From the NCBI GenBank assembly GCA_964461635.1, contig CAYWVC010000045.1:1-11399 (forward strand): a stretch of DNA of 11,399 nt, in the 5' to 3' direction. The stretch comes from RGIG3994 sp964461635 (GTDB taxonomy: Bacteria > Bacillota > Clostridia > Oscillospirales > CAG-272). A program made the position numbers and the translations under genes. Below the pieces are notes generated by a model. It made no database searches and was not told the origin of the DNA. It saw only the letters and a list, made by a program, of their open reading frames with translations. Positions 8,001 through 11,399 of the stretch are shown in pieces. The first letter of the stretch is position 1; every line of letters begins with the position of its first letter.

Positions 8001-8574
8001 TCTTCTGTATCTCGTGCGAGGTACGGAAGCCGTCGAAGAAGTTGATGAACGGCACTCTGCCCTTGATCGCCGCAAGGTGCGCAACGGCGCCAAGGTCCAT
8101 AATCTCCTGCGGGTTAGATTCGGCAAGCATAGCAAAGCCGGTCTGACGGCAGGCGTAAACGTCCGAATGATCGCCGAAAATGTTCAGCGCGTGCGATGCA
8201 ACGGTACGGGCCGATACGTGCACGACGCAGGGCAGAAGCTCGCCCGCGATCTTGTAAAGGTTCGGTATCATAAGAAGGAGTCCCTGTGACGCGGTGTAGG
8301 TCGTCGTGAGAGCTCCGGCTCCGAGGGATCCGTGAACGGCTCCCGCGGCTCCCGCCTCGGATTCCATCTCAACGACCTTGACCTTGTCGCCAAAAACGTT
8401 CACCGCCGGATCGCCGGTATAATTCTTTCCGACCGCCGACCACGCGTCGACCTGCTCCGCCATAGGTGACGAAGGAGTGATGGGATAGATGGCAGCTACC
8501 TCTGTAAACGCATACGATACGTGCGCCGCAGCGGTATTACCGTCCATGGAGATCTTTTTTCTCTTGATTGCCAT
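5002..8574 (-). CDS. nifJ: Pyruvate:ferredoxin (flavodoxin) oxidoreductase
   Basis: A 1190-aa single-chain enzyme converting pyruvate, CoA and oxidised ferredoxin to acetyl-CoA, CO2 and reduced ferredoxin in the cytoplasm, central to clostridial fermentation. Length matches the family (about 1170-1200). Visible in order: the pyruvate-site motif YPITPSSPMAE (30-40); VVEMESEAGAAGA (67-79); an 8Fe ferredoxin domain with CIQCNQCSFVC (707-717) and CMGCTLCVKAC (762-772); the proximal-cluster cysteines C830, C833, C858 and C1090; and the thiamine diphosphate motif GDGWAYDIGFGG (981-992) ending at SNTGGQ (1014-1019). All cofactor ligands appear intact. The start at 8574 follows AGGAGG with an 11-nt spacer. 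It is apparently monocistronic, with its own promoter and a downstream hairpin. The symbol porA is also used for this enzyme. Confidence 0.97.
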   Translation of the reverse strand: MAIKRKKISMDGNTAAAHVSYAFTEVAAIYPITPSSPMAEQVDAWSAVGKNYTGDPAVNVFGDKVKVVEMESEAGAAGAVHGSLGAGALTTTYTASQGLLLMIPNLYKIAGELLPCVVHVSARTVASHALNIFGDHSDVYACRQTGFAMLAESNPQEIMDLGAVAHLAAIKGRVPFINFFDGFRTSHEIQKIEAWDYADLAKLVDMKAVEEFRARALNPEHPVLRGSAENGDIFFQHREACNPYYDAVPGIVEKYMKKINKMIGTDYQLFNYYGAPDAEQVIVAMGSVCDVAEEVIDYLTAKGKKVGLVKVRLYRPFRADKLAAALPKTVKRIAVLDRTKEPGALGEPLYLDVVASLAREGINAEVYGGRYGLGSKDTTPASIFAVYDNLSKKNPKNDFTIGIVDDLTGHSLPEKKCPDTAAKGTISCKFWGLGGDGTVGANKNSIKIIGDHTDKYIQAYFQYDSKKTGGFTVSHLRFGDKPIKSPYYITKADFVACHNHAYLHQYESMITDIKPGGVFLLDCPWTEAELDAELPAKVKQYIAQNGVKFYIIDATGIASKRIGNAKVKNTVLQSAFFSLAKILPAAEAVEYMKKMAYKSYIKKGQAIVDLNYAAIEAGADATVAVNVPEAWKTCAADAPKAAVTDEKRPELAEFVNRVVKPVNGMQGDALPVSAFKDCADGTYPQGAAAFDKRGVAVYVPVWHEENCIQCNQCSFVCPHAAIRPFAMTEEEAAAAPAQTKYAARPVIKTNYKFTMAVSPLDCMGCTLCVKACPTKPEKRALEMVPTETQLDQQEVFNYAVKNVSEKPEIISATVKGSQFKQPLLEFSGSCAGCAETSYARLITQLFGERMYISNATGCSSIWGGSAPSTPYTVNKETGKGPAWANSLFEDNAEHGLGMFVGQKTLRDRLVGYVKELREKVDDSAKLAVIDEYLNTLEDGEKNGKATDALVAMLEGCGCELGQKILAGKDYLAKKSVWIFGGDGWAYDIGFGGLDHVLASGEDVNVMVFDTEVYSNTGGQASKSSNLGQVAQFAAAGKATQKKNLAEIAMSYGYVYVAQIAMGADMNQTLKALREAEAYHGPSLVIGYAPCEMHGVKGGMQNCQLEMKRAVEAGYWQMFRFNPAETGEKKLVVDSKEPTADYLQFIGSEVRYARLAQAFPQRAEALFAQAAANARAKYDKLIKLQKLYSEQ

Positions 8575-8641
8575 GTTAGTGGTAACCTCCTGTTTATGTA
8601 TTTATAATATCGGCTGAGTTTAAAAAACTTCATTCTTATCA

Positions 8642-8670
8642 ATCATATCACTTTTTTGCACGGTTGTAAA
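8642..8670 (-). promoter_or_regulatory. Sigma-A promoter of the pyruvate:ferredoxin oxidoreductase gene
   Basis: Minus strand: -35 TTTACA (8665-8670), 17-bp spacer, -10 TATGAT (8642-8647). The expected start near 8635 gives a leader of about 60 nt up to the ATG at 8574, containing AGGAGG at 8586-8591. One mismatch in each box. Confidence 0.75.
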
Positions 8671-8767
8671 GCGATTTGTGTAAATTTTGCGATCCCGCAA
8701 CGATAATTTTTTGGTTTTCTTGCCTTGCCCCGTCAGGAAATGAAAAATCCGCCTCAAATTTTATGCA

Positions 8768-8800
8768 GTTAACACTATTTTCACAATTGTGTGCTACCAT
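8768..8800 (+). promoter_or_regulatory. Possible regulated promoter/operator of the FAD oxidoreductase operon
   Basis: In the 259-bp divergent region 8575-8833 no consensus promoter faces the FAD gene. The best candidate is an extended -10, TG at 8792-8793 plus TACCAT (8795-8800), without a properly spaced -35 (TTAACA at 8769-8774 is 20 bp away). Just upstream lie two palindromes, GTTAAC (8768-8773) and CACAATTGTG (8782-8791), which could be operator half-sites. A poor core promoter next to palindromes would fit regulated expression, but this is weak evidence. Confidence 0.3.
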
Positions 8801-8819
8801 TACTTTGAATATTTTTGTG

Positions 8820-8826
8820 AAGGAGG
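8820..8826 (+). promoter_or_regulatory. Ribosome binding site deciding the FAD oxidoreductase start
   Basis: AAGGAGG sits 7 nt before the ATG at 8834. This supports that start over an in-frame ATG at 8789, which lacks such a site and would add 15 residues in front of the FAD-binding strand. Confidence 0.9.
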
Positions 8827-8833
8827 CTTCACG

Positions 8834-10651
8834 ATGAGTGAACTGAAAAAAGTAACGAGAAAAGCAGACGTTTGCGTCGTGGGCGGAGGGCTTGCCGGCA
8901 CCTTCGCGGCGATAGCGGCGGCACGTCACGGGGCATCCGTCGTCCTAATGCAGGATCGCCCGATGCTCGGCGGAAACTGCTCCAGCGAGATCCGTATGTG
9001 GGTCTCCGGCGCGGGCAGCCGCGTCCGGAATCTTCAGGAGACCGGCATTATGGAGGAAGTTCTGCTTGAGAATATGCATATAAATCCCTCCCGCAATTTT
9101 GCCGTTTGGGACGGTATCCTCTTCGGCAAGGTCAAGGCGGAGGAAAACATAGAGCTCCTGCTCAACTGCGCCTGCTGCCAAGCGGAATGCGAGAACGGCA
9201 GAATAAAGAGCGTGACCGGCTTCCAGCTGACCACCTACACGTGGCAGACCGTGGAGGCGAAGATATTCATCGACTGCTCGGGCGACAGCATCCTTGCCGA
9301 GCTTGCCGACGCCGAATATGCCGTCGGACGCGAGGCAAGACAGACGTACGGCGAGAGCTTCGGGCTTGAGGTCGCGGATCGGAAAACGATGGGTATGAGC
9401 CTTATGATCCAGGCGCACGAGACCGACCACGCCTGCCCCTTCACTCCCCCGTCGTGGGCGCACGTTTTCCGCACCGACGAGGATATGAAGTTCAAGCCCC
9501 ACGACTGTCTTGACAAGATAGGCACCAACTTCTATTGGATAGAGCTCGGCGGCGAGGCGGATTCGATCCACGACACCGAGGAGATACGCGACGAGCTGCT
9601 TAAGATCGCGTTCGGCGTTTGGGACCATATAAAAAATCAGGGTGATCACGGTGCCGACAATTGGGAGCTCGATTTCCTCGGCTTCCTTCCCGGCAAGCGC
9701 GAGAGCCGCAGGTACGTCGGCGACTACGTTTTAACGCAGAACGACGTTGAGAACGGCAAGCAGTTCGACGACGAGGTAGCCTACGGAGGCTGGCAGATAG
9801 ACAACCACCTTCCCGGCGGCTTTGCGATGTCGGGCAAATCGGAGGCTCACCTTCAGAAGAAGCGCCTCACCGAGCCCTACGGCATTCCGCTCCGTTCGCT
9901 CTATTCAAAGAACGTGCCGAACCTTATGTTCGCCGGGCGCAATATCAGTGCCTCCCACATAGCATTCGCCACCGTACGCGTGATGGGCACCTGCGGCGTT
10001 ATGGGACAGGCGGTCGGCACTGCCGCGGCAATGGCAATCGAGGCGGGACAGGATATCCGCGAATTCGGACGCGACCACATCCGTGAGCTTCAAGCCGCAC
10101 TGATGGAGGACGACTGCTTCCTTCCCGGCTTCAAGCGCAGTATCTCCCCGCTCTGCACAAGCGAGAACCTCTCGGCGGTCTGGGGCGATGCCTCCGCTCT
10201 GCTTAACGGCACCGACCGAAAGATCTGGGGCAACGACAACGGCTATTGGGGAATGTGCGATCGCGCGATCACCTATACCTTTGACAAGCCCACGCAGCTT
10301 CACGGTTTCAGACTCATCGTGGACTCCGACCTTGACCGTGAGTATACCGAGGGCAACCCCGCCGTGCTGAACATCTCCACAACTCTGTTCAGAAGGATAG
10401 ACTATAATTACACCACCTTCGGGTTCCCGAAATGTATGCTGAAGTCCTTTAAGATCGAGGCGCAGACCGCCGACGGCGAATGGACGACCGTATACGAGAC
10501 ACACGATAACTATCAGCGAATGATCCGCGAAAAGCTTGACGTAACTGCGACAGCCGTGCGACTCATTCCTCTCGGCACTTATTTCTCGGAGGCAATGTGG
10601 AACACCTACGGCTCGGCACAGGCGCATATCTTCGCCTTTGAGGTCAGGTGA
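8834..10651 (+). CDS. FAD-dependent oxidoreductase with C-terminal beta-sandwich-like region
   Basis: A 605-aa protein of the FAD_oxidored (Pfam PF12831) type. The N-terminal Rossmann strand and dinucleotide motif are clear: ADVCVVGGGLAG (11-22, GxGxxG at G17/G19/G22), then the family signature RPMLGGNCSSEIR (42-54). A second flavin-contact region lies near FAGRN (366-370) and GVMGQAVG (388-395). Residues about 440-605 are beta-rich, with WGMCDRAITYTFDKP and GFRLIVDSDLD resembling a discoidin (F5/8 type C)-like sandwich often fused to carbohydrate-related enzymes (inference). No signal peptide, so probably cytoplasmic. The substrate is unknown; relatives occur in polysaccharide-related loci. 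The phosphodiesterase gene follows almost without gap, so the pair forms an operon. An older label such as dihydrolipoamide dehydrogenase-like would be misleading, as no redox disulfide motif is seen. Confidence 0.87.
   Translation: MSELKKVTRKADVCVVGGGLAGTFAAIAAARHGASVVLMQDRPMLGGNCSSEIRMWVSGAGSRVRNLQETGIMEEVLLENMHINPSRNFAVWDGILFGKVKAEENIELLLNCACCQAECENGRIKSVTGFQLTTYTWQTVEAKIFIDCSGDSILAELADAEYAVGREARQTYGESFGLEVADRKTMGMSLMIQAHETDHACPFTPPSWAHVFRTDEDMKFKPHDCLDKIGTNFYWIELGGEADSIHDTEEIRDELLKIAFGVWDHIKNQGDHGADNWELDFLGFLPGKRESRRYVGDYVLTQNDVENGKQFDDEVAYGGWQIDNHLPGGFAMSGKSEAHLQKKRLTEPYGIPLRSLYSKNVPNLMFAGRNISASHIAFATVRVMGTCGVMGQAVGTAAAMAIEAGQDIREFGRDHIRELQAALMEDDCFLPGFKRSISPLCTSENLSAVWGDASALLNGTDRKIWGNDNGYWGMCDRAITYTFDKPTQLHGFRLIVDSDLDREYTEGNPAVLNISTTLFRRIDYNYTTFGFPKCMLKSFKIEAQTADGEWTTVYETHDNYQRMIREKLDVTATAVRLIPLGTYFSEAMWNTYGSAQAHIFAFEVR
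10646..10651 (+). promoter_or_regulatory. Ribosome binding site of the phosphodiesterase gene
   Basis: AGGTGA, overlapping the stop codon of the FAD gene, lies 5 nt before GTG 10657. The overlap suggests translational coupling. GTG 10648 is in frame and also possible, with GAGG only 4 nt upstream. Confidence 0.55.
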
Positions 10652-10656
10652 TCAAG

Positions 10657-11399
10657 GTGAAAAAGCTTTTGGAGGAGCGCGGCAACCTGTTTCAATACAG
10701 CTCTCACGCACCGCTTATGATGGCGCACCGCGGATTTACCCCCGTCGCCCCCGAAAACACGCTCGTGTCCTTTCTGGAGGCGGCAAAGCGGGGCTTTTGG
10801 GCGATAGAGACCGACGTCCATCTGACGCTTGACGGCATCCTCGTGTGCTGTCACAATTCGTCGCTCAAGAAGATGTACGGCAGTGACGTAAAGATTGAGG
10901 AGCACACCCTACGCGAGCTGTACGCTGAACGGGTGGTGAACGGCAATTGCGTCGGCGATTACACGGCGGGCGAGCTCCGGATCCCTCTCTTTGACGAATA
11001 CCTTGATATCTGCAAAAAGTTCGGTTGTGTGCCCTTCATCGAGACGAAGAAAAACGTCGTGGAGGAAACCCTCTTCGCCGTTGAACGCTTTGACCTCATA
11101 AGCCGATCCGTCATCTCGTCTGTCGACTTTTCCCACATCGAAGCGGCTCGCGCTCTGAACAAGGACGTATTCGTTCATCACATCTTCAGCACCGAGGAAC
11201 AGATGGAGCGCATCTCCGATCTCGGCTACGGCGGGCTCTCGTATAACTATCCCGACCTTGACGAGGTGCCGCAGGGCTTGATCGAGCGCACTCACGAGGC
11301 GGGAGTTCGGCTTTGCCTCCGCGCCGGAGACGCCCTTGAAACGGCAGAGCGTATGATGGCTATGGGACTGGATTATATCCCGACCAACAAGCTCTCCCC
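10657..11399 (+). CDS. Glycerophosphodiester phosphodiesterase family protein (3' end cut)
   Basis: A partial protein, 247 codons to the window edge, of the GDPD TIM-barrel family, which hydrolyses glycerophosphodiesters to glycerol 3-phosphate and an alcohol. Numbered from GTG 10657, the signature residues are present: AHRG (23-26, catalytic H24 and R25), PENT (32-35), ETDVHLTLDG (51-60, with metal ligands E51 and D53), H66, and IETK (128-131, E129 and K131). The last visible stretch, GLDYIPTNKL, matches the closing barrel strand of the family, so only a few residues should be missing. No signal peptide, suggesting action in the cytoplasm. It starts 5 nt after the FAD oxidoreductase stop, with in-frame GTG 10648 as an alternative start overlapping that stop. 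The pairing suggests a shared substrate route, which is not proven. Confidence 0.9.
   Translation, partial: MKKLLEERGNLFQYSSHAPLMMAHRGFTPVAPENTLVSFLEAAKRGFWAIETDVHLTLDGILVCCHNSSLKKMYGSDVKIEEHTLRELYAERVVNGNCVGDYTAGELRIPLFDEYLDICKKFGCVPFIETKKNVVEETLFAVERFDLISRSVISSVDFSHIEAARALNKDVFVHHIFSTEEQMERISDLGYGGLSYNYPDLDEVPQGLIERTHEAGVRLCLRAGDALETAERMMAMGLDYIPTNKLS

Noticed and set aside
5296..8289. A 997-codon open frame on the plus strand opposite the pyruvate:ferredoxin oxidoreductase gene.
   Set aside because: The minus-strand frame encodes every conserved motif of a well-known enzyme. The antisense product is Leu/Arg/Val/Gly-rich, has no recognisable domain, and is a by-product of GC-rich codon bias.
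8789..8833. Earlier in-frame ATG for the FAD oxidoreductase.
   Set aside because: It would place 15 odd residues before the Rossmann strand, and the AAGGAGG site belongs to ATG 8834.

Overview
The window looks like chromosomal DNA of an anaerobic bacterium of the Bacillota, most likely an uncultured gut-type Clostridia (an inference; nothing here fixes the genus). Support: a single-chain pyruvate:ferredoxin oxidoreductase, near-consensus TTGACA/TATAAT promoters with 17-bp spacers, strong AGGAGG-type ribosome binding sites, a lipobox-type lipoprotein, and GC-rich coding DNA between AT-rich intergenic stretches. I see no insertion sequences, integrases, phage genes or CRISPR repeats.

Layout, left to right. 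(1) 1-53, minus: the 5' two thirds of a tRNA-Thr(TGT), with a perfect sigma-A promoter at 74-102. (2) 255-2381, plus: a fungal GtaA-like glutaminase-family protein (DUF4964/DUF5127/DUF4965/DUF1793 arrangement) and, 15 nt downstream, a 70-aa Arc-type ribbon-helix-helix protein. A 47-nt, almost perfect hairpin (2388-2434) fills the convergent gap that follows. (3) 4890-2440, minus: a two-gene operon from a perfect promoter (4924-4952), encoding a lipoprotein with a probable beta-propeller and then a phosphodiester glycosidase (NAGPA-domain) protein without signal peptide. The two genes are in the same reading frame, separated only by TGA and two sense codons. (4) 8574-5002, minus: nifJ-type pyruvate:ferredoxin oxidoreductase, complete with all cofactor motifs, its own promoter (8642-8670) and a hairpin (4953-4982) that directly abuts the -35 box of the next operon. 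(5) 8834-11399, plus: a FAD-dependent oxidoreductase (FAD_oxidored type, with a C-terminal beta-sandwich-like region) closely followed by a glycerophosphodiester phosphodiesterase that runs off the right edge a few residues from its likely end.

How the genes may work together: the oxidoreductase is core anaerobic energy metabolism (pyruvate to acetyl-CoA plus reduced ferredoxin). The flanking genes look like accessory catabolism: a glutaminase-family protein, a surface propeller lipoprotein with a phosphodiester glycosidase, and a FAD enzyme paired with a phosphodiesterase. Two of the accessory enzymes belong to families acting on sugar- or glycerol-phosphodiester bonds, which suggests, without proving, scavenging of phosphodiester-linked glycans such as teichoic acids or capsules. 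No gene-free stretch exceeds 300 bases; the largest is the 259-bp divergent region 8575-8833.
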